From the NCBI GenBank assembly GCA_038241255.1, contig JBBRFW010000080.1, positions 1 through 16,090 on the forward strand: a stretch of 16,090 bases of DNA, in the 5' to 3' direction. Within the stretch, counting starts at the first letter, position 1; each line of letters begins with the position of its first letter. A program made the translations under genes and the position numbers. The DNA comes from Schlegelella_A sp038241255. GTDB taxonomy: Bacteria > Pseudomonadota > Gammaproteobacteria > Burkholderiales > Burkholderiaceae_C. Shown here piece by piece: positions 1-6,753 of the stretch. The notes beneath the pieces were generated by a model. It did no database searches, was not told where the DNA came from, and saw only the letters and a list, made by a program, of their open reading frames with translations.

Positions 1-1
1 G

Positions 2-319
2 ATCGAAGGTCAGGGTGGGAAGGTCTCGAAAGAACACTGCAAGGGAATGGAGGGCTTGGTTGCCGAGGCGATCAAGCACACGATCGACGAAGCGCCGAAG
101 AAGGGCGCCGTACTCGATGCGGCCATCATTGCCCAGTATCAACGCATGACGCACTACGGCATCACCGGTTTCGGCACGGTCGCGGCCTTCGCGCGCGCCT
201 TGAAGGCCGCCCGCGACAGCGACAAGCTGGAGACGGCCGTGAAAGACATGCACCAGGCTGACGACCTGATGACGGAGATCGCCGAAGCGGCGGTCAACAC
301 CCAAGCGGCCAAGAGCTAG
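2..319 (+). CDS. Ferritin-like DUF892 (YciE/YciF-type) protein, 5' truncated by window edge
   Basis: The frame is open from the first bases of the window, so only the C-terminal part (about 105 residues) is visible; the family is usually around 160-170 residues. An ATG at 47 exists, but the codons before it (ending K-E-H-C-K-G) match the conserved segment before 'MEGL', so it is internal. Visible family features are the 'CKGMEGLV' helix, the 'VLDAAIIAQYQRMTHYGITGFGTVAAFARAL' type helix pair (read from about 111 to 210) and the C-terminal 'MTEIAEAAVN' helix. Family members are four-helix, ferritin-like proteins often induced by stress; the biochemical role is not established. The more familiar members carry E-H-Y-E where this one has T-H-Y-G, so it may belong to a subgroup with a changed metal site; this comparison is from memory. 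Confidence 0.85.
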   Translation: MEGQGGKVSKEHCKGMEGLVAEAIKHTIDEAPKKGAVLDAAIIAQYQRMTHYGITGFGTVAAFARALKAARDSDKLETAVKDMHQADDLMTEIAEAAVNTQAAKS

Positions 320-331
320 GAAGGCAAGCGG

Positions 332-360
332 CGGACCCCGTCAGGGGGATCGGCTCTTTT
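332..360 (+). terminator. Possible weak intrinsic terminator after the DUF892 gene
   Basis: About 14 nt after the stop codon, CCCC and GGGG arms enclose a 4-nt loop (GTCA), with a possible bulged extension to GAC/GATC. This is followed by GGCTCTTTT ending at 360. The stem is short and the T run is only four bases, so the call is tentative. Confidence 0.35.
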
Positions 361-808
361 CCTGGCAGCGGCATTAAAGCAAAGCGAACGTCAACTTTGG
401 GCCGCGGCATCTGGCGCGATGGTGGCCCCGGTCAACTCACCGAACGCGCGGCCCCAAAGCAGGCTTAGCCGGCGGCGGCCCTCTGGAAGGCAGGCGCTGC
501 ATGGGGCCGCCGCATCCACGATCAGGATTCCGCAGGTCGAGAGCGGCCGCCACCTTGACAACTATTTTGGCGAGGCCGGCGGCGGCGCAGTTCGAGAGCA
601 TGGACTCGTCTCTGAAAGCGTCATGAGCCGACCGGCTTTCGCGTTGTCGGCGGACACGTTCGCTTCGTGAGCACAAGCTCGTGACGGCCGCATCCAGCTG
701 TGAGCGACGTGACGGCGTGTCTCTGCGCAGGGCACCACCGACCCGAAGGGCTGCCGGCGTCGAAGCGAGAATGAGGCGCCATTCAGCCGCGTTCCGAGGG
801 GGAATCCT
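361..808. other. Intergenic region, no gene recognised
   Basis: Open frames here (for example around 419-670 forward and 562-921 reverse) are rich in Arg, Ser, Pro and Ala and show no family resemblance. They look like by-products of GC-rich DNA. No tRNA, repeat array or mobile-element end was seen. The leader and promoter of the downstream carboxypeptidase must lie here, but no confident -35/-10 pair was found. Confidence 0.5.
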
Positions 809-2302
809 GTGCCAGACACGCTGCCGTCAGAGACCGACGCCAAGGAAGTCGACAAGAAGATGCGCGATCGAGTCGACAAACTCGTCGCGCAGGCTGCTGC
901 CGAAAGCGTCGGCTCGATCAAGCTCGGGAAGAAAGCGCTCGACTACGCCGTGCAGGCCGCCTTCTTGCCGGTCGTTGTGGAAGGCTTCGACGGTGCCCTC
1001 GGTGAGCCTCAAGCCGCCGTGATGGCGACGAGCTACGTCCTAAAGGGCGCCGACGTGCGGACACGGCCGGTCTGCTTCGCCTTTAACGGCGGGCCGGGCT
1101 CCGCGTCGATCTGGCTGCACATCGGCGCGCTCGGCCCGAAGCGCATCGTCACGCCCGACGACGGCAGCATGCCGGAGGCGCCGTATGCTGTTGCGGACAA
1201 CCCGCAAAGCTGGTTCGAGCACTTCGACCTGGTCTTCATCGACCCGCCGCACACCGGCTGGTCGACAACCGCCAGCGCTGAGGCGCGGAAGAATATGCTC
1301 TCGGTCGACGGCGACGTGGCCGCGCTCACCGAGGTCATGCGGGTCTGGCTGACGCGGCACAAGCGCTGGGGCTCGCCGGTTTACCTGGCTGGCGAAAGCT
1401 ACGGCACGACGCGCGGCGCGGCGATGGCCGACAAGCTGCAAAGCGCCGGTGTCGCGCTCTCGGGGCTGATCATGATCTCGTGCGCGATGGACCTGCAGGG
1501 CATCGTCTTCGCGCCGCTCAATGACGTGCCATACGCGCTCTTCCTGCCGGCGTTCGCCAACGTCGCGCAGTATCATGGTCTTTTGAATGGCGCGCTCGCC
1601 GAGACACCTGCGGCGGCGCGCTCGGCGGCCGAGAGTTTCGTCGACGAAGACTACGCCGCGGCGCTGCTGGCCGGCGCGCGCCTCGACCCCAAACGGCGCC
1701 AGCGCGTCGCGCGTCGCGTAGCCGAGCTTACCGGCTTGCCGCCGGCGCTGGTCGAGGAGAAGAACCTTCGCATCGCCGACAAGACTTTCTTCATGGAGCT
1801 GCTCCGTCCGCAGCGGCGCATCATCGGTCGCCTGGAGGCGCGCGCGACGGCGCCGGCCGCGGCGAGCCGAGGCCACACGATGGAGTTTGATCCGGGCATC
1901 GAGGCGATCGCGCCGCCCTATACGATGGCGGCGATGGCGTACTTCGGCGAGCAGCTCGGCATGAGCACCGAAATCCGCTACGAGGTGCTCTCGCACGACG
2001 TGCACAAGGCCTGGAACTGGAACCGGGGCGAGGACAAGGGCAACGGCTACGCGACGACCAGCCCCGATCTCGCGCGCGCCATGCGCCGCAACGCGCATTT
2101 GAAGGTCTTCGTCGCCAGCGGCCGCTACGATCTCGGCACGCCCTACAGTGCGAGCGACTGGTCGCTGGCCCAGCTCGACGCGCCTGCCGAGGTGCTGGCC
2201 CGCGTCACGCACCGCTACTACGATGCTGGCCATATGATGTACACGCGCGAGGCCGACCTGAGACAGCTGAAGACCGATCTCGCGGCGTGGCTCGCGTCGT
2301 AA
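809..2302 (+). CDS. S10 family serine carboxypeptidase
   Basis: A 497-residue protein of the alpha/beta-hydrolase S10 family, which removes C-terminal amino acids from peptides. The oxyanion motif N-G-G-P-G-S is at 93-98, the nucleophile elbow G-E-S-Y-G at 195-199 with Ser197, the likely acid Asp441 in 'SGRYDLGTPY', and the catalytic His475 in 'AGHMMY'. The full Ser-Asp-His set is therefore present in family order. The N-terminus is polar (D, E, K, R) with no signal peptide, so the enzyme is probably cytoplasmic, unlike the vacuolar or lysosomal eukaryotic members. The start is GTG, chosen because GAGGGGG lies about 5 nt upstream, one of the few strong ribosome binding sites in the window. 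It stands alone, with gaps on both sides. Physiological substrate unknown. Confidence 0.92.
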   Translation: MPDTLPSETDAKEVDKKMRDRVDKLVAQAAAESVGSIKLGKKALDYAVQAAFLPVVVEGFDGALGEPQAAVMATSYVLKGADVRTRPVCFAFNGGPGSASIWLHIGALGPKRIVTPDDGSMPEAPYAVADNPQSWFEHFDLVFIDPPHTGWSTTASAEARKNMLSVDGDVAALTEVMRVWLTRHKRWGSPVYLAGESYGTTRGAAMADKLQSAGVALSGLIMISCAMDLQGIVFAPLNDVPYALFLPAFANVAQYHGLLNGALAETPAAARSAAESFVDEDYAAALLAGARLDPKRRQRVARRVAELTGLPPALVEEKNLRIADKTFFMELLRPQRRIIGRLEARATAPAAASRGHTMEFDPGIEAIAPPYTMAAMAYFGEQLGMSTEIRYEVLSHDVHKAWNWNRGEDKGNGYATTSPDLARAMRRNAHLKVFVASGRYDLGTPYSASDWSLAQLDAPAEVLARVTHRYYDAGHMMYTREADLRQLKTDLAAWLAS

Positions 2303-3061
2303 GCGGGCAGGTGCGCACGCGTCGCCACGGCGCGAGCATCGGCCCCAGCGGGCCCGGGCCCCGCGTATAGAGCGCTCCAAAGTTCTGCGATGCCGAGGGC
2401 GGTCCCATGGCGCGCTTCACACTCGGTCGAACTGATCGGTCGGAACCATGCGCGTAGAACGGCTGGAAGACCTTCCAACGCGGTCACGATGCACCATTGC
2501 CGGCGTCTGGAGGCGTCGGAACGGGGACGCTCCACGTCAGCCGTTTGCGAGCGGACTCGGTGCGCAGTAGCCGTCTTCAAGCAGGCCCCTCGCACGCGCG
2601 GCGTCGATCTCGAGGCAAGACGGTGACGCCGGCGGCGTCTTCCCATCCGACGTCGCCAACCCGACGCCAACGGAAAAGTTCTGCACCGATCTGCGGTTTC
2701 GCGTTCACGTGCATTCAGACCCGGATCGCCTTCTTCGGCATTTCGTCTCGTAGAAGATCACGAGCAAGGCCAACCAGCGGCAGGGCGGGACCAGACGCGA
2801 AGGTCGAACATCGAGTATGACCACCAGGTTCCGGCCTAAGAGGCAGAGCTCGACCCGCTCAACCACGCCGCGCTGCGCATCCGGATGAACGAGCTCAAAT
2901 TGCCTCGGGGGGACGTATGACCGTCTATCCGTCCCGATGTCGCGACGTTGGAGCGATACCATGCGGTGCCGGTGGGCCATCGGGCTGTTGGCTTTGACCG
3001 ACTGGCACCGGACGAGTTGGACCAGACCCTGGGTACCCAGTCGCCTTCAGTGCTGTGCGAC
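2303..3061. other. Long intergenic region with coding-like fragments (possible degraded gene)
   Basis: No intact gene is recognised. A GC-rich 12-bp palindrome, GGGCCCGGGCCC, lies at 2350-2361, about 50 bp after the carboxypeptidase; it has no T run. Two stretches have codon-like composition but no usable start. One, 2571-2753, encodes 'TEKFCTDLRFRVHV' followed by 'HSDPDRLLRHFVS' and a TAG. The other, 2840-2920 in another frame, encodes 'EAELDPLNHAALRIRMNEL' then 'KLPRGDV' and a TGA, with G/C in most third positions. They could be remnants of one frameshifted gene or chance; I recognise no family. A 12-bp palindrome, CTGGGTACCCAG, lies at 3029-3040, just past the 3' end of the reverse-strand M32 gene. 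Confidence 0.4.
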
Positions 3062-4564
3062 TCAGAGGTAGCGCGATTCCAGATGGCGGCGAAAGTGCGC
3101 GGGGTTCAGGGGCTCGCCGCTGGCGCGCTCGACCAGCTCGCGCGTGGTCCATCGACTCGCCTGCTGCCAGATATTTGCGCGCAGCCAGTCGCAAATGGGC
3201 GAGAAGTCGCCGCGAGCCGTTTGATCGTCGAGGTCGGGCGCCGCGCTCCGGATGTGGGCGAACCATTGCGCCGCGTACATCGCGCCGAGCGTGTAGCAGG
3301 GGAAATAGCCGACCAGCCCCTCGCTCCAGTGCACGTCTTGCATACAGCCGTCTCTGAAATTGCCGCGCGTATCGATGCCGAGCAGCCTTGCCATGCCCTC
3401 GTCCCAGAGCGCAGGGATGTCGTCGACCTCGATCTCGCCTTCGACCATTCGCTTCTCGATATCGAAGCGAAGGATGACATGGGCGGGATACGTGAGCTCG
3501 TCCGCTTCGACGCGGATCAGGGCAGGCCCGACGCGGGTCAGCAGCCGCTGCAGGTTGGTGACCTCGAACGCGGGCTGCATGCCGAAATGCGCAGCGAGCA
3601 TGGGCGCGATTCGAGCGACGAAGCCGGCGCTTCGACCAAGCTGCATCTCGAATGACAGGCTCTGGCTTTCGTGAATCGCCATCGAGCGCGCGCGTGCCAC
3701 CGGCTGGCCGAGGGATTCGCGCGGCAGGTTCTGCTCATAGCGCGCGTGGCCGGTCTCGTGGATCGTTCCCATCAGGCTGCGCAGGAAATCCTCCTCGCGG
3801 TACCGCGTCGTTAGCCGCGTGTCCTCGGGAACGCCGCCGCTAAAAGGATGCGCGCTTTCGTCCAGTCGGCCGCCCCGGAAGTCGAAGCCCAGGAGCGCCA
3901 TTACGTCGTGGCTCAGGGCCCGCTGCGCTTCCTTGGCGAACGGCCCGACGGGCGCAACGACCGCCTCGCTCTCCTGCTTGTCACGGACGCGCCGGACAAG
4001 GTTTGGCAGCCAGGTCTGAAGATCGGCAAACAGCGCGCCCACGTCGCCGCTGGTCGTTCCGGGCTCGTACTGGTCCATGAGCGCGTCGTAGGGCGGCAGG
4101 CCGGAAGCGTCGGCCCGGCACTTTGCTTCTTCGCGGACGAGACGAATCACCTCGCGCAGGTTGACGACGAAGCCGTTCCAGTCGTTCGACTCGCGCTGCA
4201 ATCGCCACCCGTGCTCGCAACGGGAGGCCGCCAGCGATTTCGCTTCGACCAACGAAGGCGGCAGCGCGTGGGCGCTCTTCCAGTCGCGGCCGATCTCGCG
4301 CAGGTTGGCGCGACGCGCGTCATCGAGCGGCTCGGCTTGCGCGCGCGCGAGCAGGCCGGCCAGCGTCGGCTCGGTGCGCAGCGCGTGAAGCAGGCTGTCG
4401 AGCTCGGCGAGTGCCTGCGATCGCGCCTCGTTGCCATTCGGCGGCATCATTGCGGCGCGATCCCAACTGGCGATCGCATAGAGATGCCCGAAGCGATGTA
4501 GGCGGCTCCAGTGGTTGGTTAGCTGGTCGTAGGCGTCGGTGCTCATCGAACGCGAGTGTCGCAT
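3062..4564 (-). CDS. M32 family metallocarboxypeptidase (Taq carboxypeptidase type)
   Basis: A 500-residue protein, the usual length for M32 enzymes, which are zinc carboxypeptidases with broad specificity acting in the cytoplasm. Family motifs appear in order: H-P-F at 239-241, D-T-R at 248-250, the zinc motif H-E-T-G-H at 269-273 (ligands His269 and His273, general base Glu270), H-E-S-Q at 298-301 giving the third ligand Glu299, and G-C-M-Q-D-V-H-W at 406-413. All catalytic residues are present. An ATG at codon 7 (complement of 4544-4546, 'MSTDAYDQL') fits the start seen in many relatives equally well; neither start has a clear ribosome binding site. No signal peptide. It stands alone and faces away from the exported protein gene. 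A second peptidase, the S10 enzyme, lies next to it on the other strand, but nothing shows that they work together. Confidence 0.93.
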   Translation of the reverse strand: MRHSRSMSTDAYDQLTNHWSRLHRFGHLYAIASWDRAAMMPPNGNEARSQALAELDSLLHALRTEPTLAGLLARAQAEPLDDARRANLREIGRDWKSAHALPPSLVEAKSLAASRCEHGWRLQRESNDWNGFVVNLREVIRLVREEAKCRADASGLPPYDALMDQYEPGTTSGDVGALFADLQTWLPNLVRRVRDKQESEAVVAPVGPFAKEAQRALSHDVMALLGFDFRGGRLDESAHPFSGGVPEDTRLTTRYREEDFLRSLMGTIHETGHARYEQNLPRESLGQPVARARSMAIHESQSLSFEMQLGRSAGFVARIAPMLAAHFGMQPAFEVTNLQRLLTRVGPALIRVEADELTYPAHVILRFDIEKRMVEGEIEVDDIPALWDEGMARLLGIDTRGNFRDGCMQDVHWSEGLVGYFPCYTLGAMYAAQWFAHIRSAAPDLDDQTARGDFSPICDWLRANIWQQASRWTTRELVERASGEPLNPAHFRRHLESRYL

Positions 4565-4873
4565 CGCTGCGGCAGTACGTCCGGGGCAGTCGGCAGGGAC
4601 CGAGTCCGGGAGTGGTTTCGAGGCCGCCAGCGCGATGTGCCAGCGGTTTGCCGAATCCGTCCTCCTGACTGCGCTCGCGACACACCGACCCAGACCAAGT
4701 CAAGAACTCAGCGATCTTCGACCAAGTTCTGCGCACGCTCGTCGACCTAGAGAGCTGTTTGGCTTACCCGCGAAGATCCAGAGGGGCACCGAAACGCGAA
4801 AGCCCCTATCGACAGCCATTTCGGGATGGCTGCGGACAATCCGCAGCCTTTCCTCAAGTCGAGAACGTCCGAA
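4565..4873. other. Divergent intergenic region between M32 gene and exported protein gene
   Basis: This stretch should hold the promoters for both neighbouring genes. I see no convincing -35/-10 pair. Open frames across it are low-quality and lack family features. The strong stem-loop near its right end is listed separately. Confidence 0.4.
4828..4848 (+). other. Perfect 9-bp stem-loop in the leader of the exported protein gene
   Basis: GGCTGCGGA (4828-4836) and TCCGCAGCC (4840-4848) are exact inverse complements around a 3-nt loop (CAA). TTTCCTC follows. The hairpin ends 25 nt before the preferred ATG at 4874. It could be an attenuator or a structured mRNA leader. The T stretch is too short for a confident terminator. 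Confidence 0.5.
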
Positions 4874-5566
4874 ATGAATCGTCGATCGAATTTCAAGAAA
4901 ACCTTGGCGCGTGGGCTCTGGCTCGCGTTCGGAGCTACGGCCCTGACGGTTGCCATCGCGGCCGAGCCGCCGGTGCATGTTCGCGGCACCATCGTCTCGG
5001 CGACCGCCGACAACCTGACGGTGCAGACCAGCCAGGGCAAGGTCAGCCTCGCGCTCGATTCTGCGACGAAGATCGCCGGTGTCGTGCCGAGCAGCCCGGG
5101 CCAAATCAAGGAAGGCACGTTCGTCGGCATCGCCAATGTCCCTGGAACGGGCGCGTCGCGAGCGTTGGAGGTGGTCGTCTTTCCCGATACCATGAAGGGG
5201 TCGGGCCTGGGCGACTACCCCTGGGACCTTTCCGCGACCGTTCACGGGGGGGCCCAGACGTCGGCGATGACGAACGGCACCGTGAAGTCGAGCACTGCCT
5301 CAGGCGGCATGGCCGCGCCCTCAGCGATGACGAACGGCACGGTGAAGAAGGCCGCAAGTGCCAACGGGCTCGCTCTCACCGTGGACTATGGCAAGGGCGA
5401 GAAGACGATCGTGGTGCCGGCCGGCGTGCTGATGGTGGGCATCGTGCCGGCCGACAGCAGCAAGCTGCTGCCGGGCGCCCATGTCTTCGTCGCCGCGAAG
5501 ACGGACGCGCCCAAGAGCGCGGCGTTTGTCGCCGTGGGGATCGGCGGCACCATACCGCCGATGTAG
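4874..5566 (+). CDS. Exported hypothetical protein, DUF5666-like, with short internal duplication
   Basis: With the ATG at 4874 the product is 230 residues and begins with a clear signal peptide: basic 'MNRRSNFKK', a hydrophobic stretch, then A-I-A-A-E as a likely cleavage region near residues 28-31. A longer frame from 4826 would put 16 polar residues before the signal and would start in a strong hairpin, so it is less likely. The mature part has a beta-rich first half ('VHVRGTIVSATADNLTVQT'), a 'YPWDLS' motif, two copies of 'SAMTNGTVK', and a second beta-rich half with 'VPAGVLMVGIVPAD' and 'LLPGAHVFVAA', ending 'GGTIPPM'. I recall similar periplasmic proteins of betaproteobacteria, annotated as hypothetical or DUF5666. 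Such beta-barrel-like domains have no established function. No operon partner. Confidence 0.75.
   Translation: MNRRSNFKKTLARGLWLAFGATALTVAIAAEPPVHVRGTIVSATADNLTVQTSQGKVSLALDSATKIAGVVPSSPGQIKEGTFVGIANVPGTGASRALEVVVFPDTMKGSGLGDYPWDLSATVHGGAQTSAMTNGTVKSSTASGGMAAPSAMTNGTVKKAASANGLALTVDYGKGEKTIVVPAGVLMVGIVPADSSKLLPGAHVFVAAKTDAPKSAAFVAVGIGGTIPPM
5261..5380 (+). repeat. Two 60-nt in-frame tandem units in the exported protein gene
   Basis: The first 27 nt of the unit starting at 5261 and of the unit starting at 5321 agree at 25 positions and both encode 'SAMTNGTVK'. The remaining 33 nt of each unit have diverged. The spacing is exactly 60 nt (20 residues), so the two copies fall at residues 130 and 150 of the 230-residue product. 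Confidence 0.7.
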
Positions 5567-6049
5567 TAGCGGCGCGGGCCCCTCGGGCGCCCATGAACCT
5601 CCCGCGGCCGGGTACGTGTTCATCGGCGCCATTGCATTGACTCGTCAGGGTTGCTACCGCTGGGTGGCTCGTCGCCTTACGTAATTTGCTACCCGCCAGT
5701 CGGCCCGGCGAGAGCAGGACTCGGCGGGGGCAAGGCGAATCAGCATTACCGCTGCGGCCCGATAAGTGTCCTAGCGCTGAACGCGGGCGGCGAAGAGGCC
5801 GAGACCCGATGCCAAAGGCCTGGCCAAACTCCTGCGCGAGCTCGGCCAGCGCATTGCGTAAGGATGCAGTCGCCACCGTCGCGCCGCTCAGAAAGCGCGG
5901 TATTAAAGTCCCGCACAGCCAGCAAATGCGCGGCTCGATCTTGGAAAAATAACACCCAAAAAAACGCTGTAGGCCGCGTCAATCCTCGAAAGTGACCGAG
6001 GATTGTGCCGGCCTCACTCACCGCGCCACGCTGAGCGGCGGCACGACGC
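5567..6049. other. Intergenic region, no gene recognised
   Basis: Short frames of poor quality only. A self-complementary GC stretch (GGCGC ... GCGCC) follows the exported protein stop, near 5571-5591, without a T run. At about 5808-5862 the forward strand reads 'DAKGLAKLLRELGQRIA' and a stop, but has stop codons close upstream, so it may be a remnant or chance. The inverted repeat at 5980-6005 is listed separately. Confidence 0.45.
5980..6005. other. Perfect 9-bp inverted repeat, possible terminator for the reverse-strand small genes
   Basis: CAATCCTCG (5980-5988) and CGAGGATTG (5997-6005) are exact inverse complements around an 8-nt loop. It lies 44 bp past the stop of the reverse-strand small membrane protein gene. 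Read on the reverse strand, a run of seven T (5958-5964) follows about 15 nt after the stem. That is farther than in a classical intrinsic terminator, so the role is uncertain. Confidence 0.4.
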
Positions 6050-6271
6050 TCAGCCCCCGGCGAGTAGCCCCGCGCTCACAGCAGCGATCGTCAGGGCCAG
6101 CGCGAGCACCAGCAGTCGTCCCCAGGCACTCGACTCGTCGTTGTGGTCTGCACGGAGGCGCAGGGCGGCGAACGTCGAGTCCGGGAATCGCATGGGGCGA
6201 CCATAGTGCATTCGAACCGTCGTGTGCATCCCTCGATCTGAGGAAGACGCGGCACGCGTCAAATCCTCCAC
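6050..6271 (-). CDS. Small hypothetical protein with a C-terminal membrane helix
   Basis: A reverse-strand frame of up to 73 residues. The last 22 or so residues ('RLLVLALALTIAAVSAGLL' plus 'AGG') form a clear transmembrane helix running to the stop, while the first part is polar and charged. Third codon positions are mostly G or C, as in the real genes nearby. Internal ATG codons at complement 6229, 6211 and 6193 could also be the start; GAGGG lies directly before the one at 6229 but is too close to be a normal ribosome binding site. The layout suggests a tail-anchored inner-membrane protein. No family recognised. It may also be a chance frame in GC-rich DNA. Confidence 0.4.
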   Translation of the reverse strand: MEDLTRAASSSDRGMHTTVRMHYGRPMRFPDSTFAALRLRADHNDESSAWGRLLVLALALTIAAVSAGLLAGG

Positions 6272-6375
6272 GGCAGGCGCCGCTCGAACGCGACGCGAGA
6301 CCGGGGGCTTGCATCGCGGCGGCCCCTACGCGTTCTGTAGCCGTTCGTGTCCGGCCGGGCGCGCGTCGCGCGGTC

Positions 6376-6642
6376 TCAGCGCGTCTGCTCGCGTCGGCGC
6401 AGCGTGAGCGGACCGGCTCGCGGGCTGTCGGCGTAGAGCGCCTCGGCCACGGCCTCTGGGAGCATCAGCCGCCAGCGCGAGCTCGTCGCCATGTCGTCGA
6501 CCGTGTGCATCGCCGCCAGAGGATCTAGGTCGGGATCGAGCTCCAGTATCCGCCTGGCGCAGCGGTGCACCCATGCGCTCGTCGCGTTGACGTATGTGTA
6601 GAGGGCGCCGGCCTCATCGAGGCGCAATGGTTGGCTGGACAT
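6376..6642 (-). CDS. Small conserved-looking hypothetical protein (88 aa)
   Basis: A reverse-strand frame with strongly GC-rich third positions and balanced composition, unlike the Arg/Pro-rich shadow frames around it. The central part, 'AWVHRCARRILELDPDLDP' followed by 'LAAMHTVDDMATSSRWRLM' and 'LPEAVAEALY', reads as two amphipathic helices with a Trp-Arg pair. This resembles small helical proteins of betaproteobacteria that I know only as hypotheticals. No ribosome binding site is evident. It lies upstream of the small membrane protein gene on the same strand, 104 bp apart. No function can be assigned. Confidence 0.45.
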   Translation of the reverse strand: MSSQPLRLDEAGALYTYVNATSAWVHRCARRILELDPDLDPLAAMHTVDDMATSSRWRLMLPEAVAEALYADSPRAGPLTLRRREQTR

Positions 6643-6753
6643 CGATGCAGAGGAGTCGAACGCGAGCCTACGAAGCCCGCTCGCCGGCGTCGCCGCCGCT
6701 CGTTCAGCCGGTGCTGCCGCGCGTGCGAAATTGCCGTGCCCCTTCGGGGGCGA

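Noticed and set aside
2350..2361. GGGCCCGGGCCC palindrome as terminator of the carboxypeptidase gene
   Set aside because: No T run follows on either strand and no loop is present, so it is only a GC-rich palindrome.
1040..2380. Reverse-strand 446-codon frame antisense to the S10 carboxypeptidase
   Set aside because: Arg-rich shadow with no domain features; the forward strand has the complete catalytic triad in order.
2705..2980. Reverse-strand 91-codon frame in the gap between the peptidase genes
   Set aside because: No family resemblance and a Cys/Arg-rich C-terminus. The forward-strand fragments in the same stretch look more codon-like, so I did not call a gene.
3029..3040. CTGGGTACCCAG palindrome as terminator for the M32 gene
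   Set aside because: There is no loop and no T tract on the reverse strand; a restriction-site-like symmetry of 12 bp can occur by chance.
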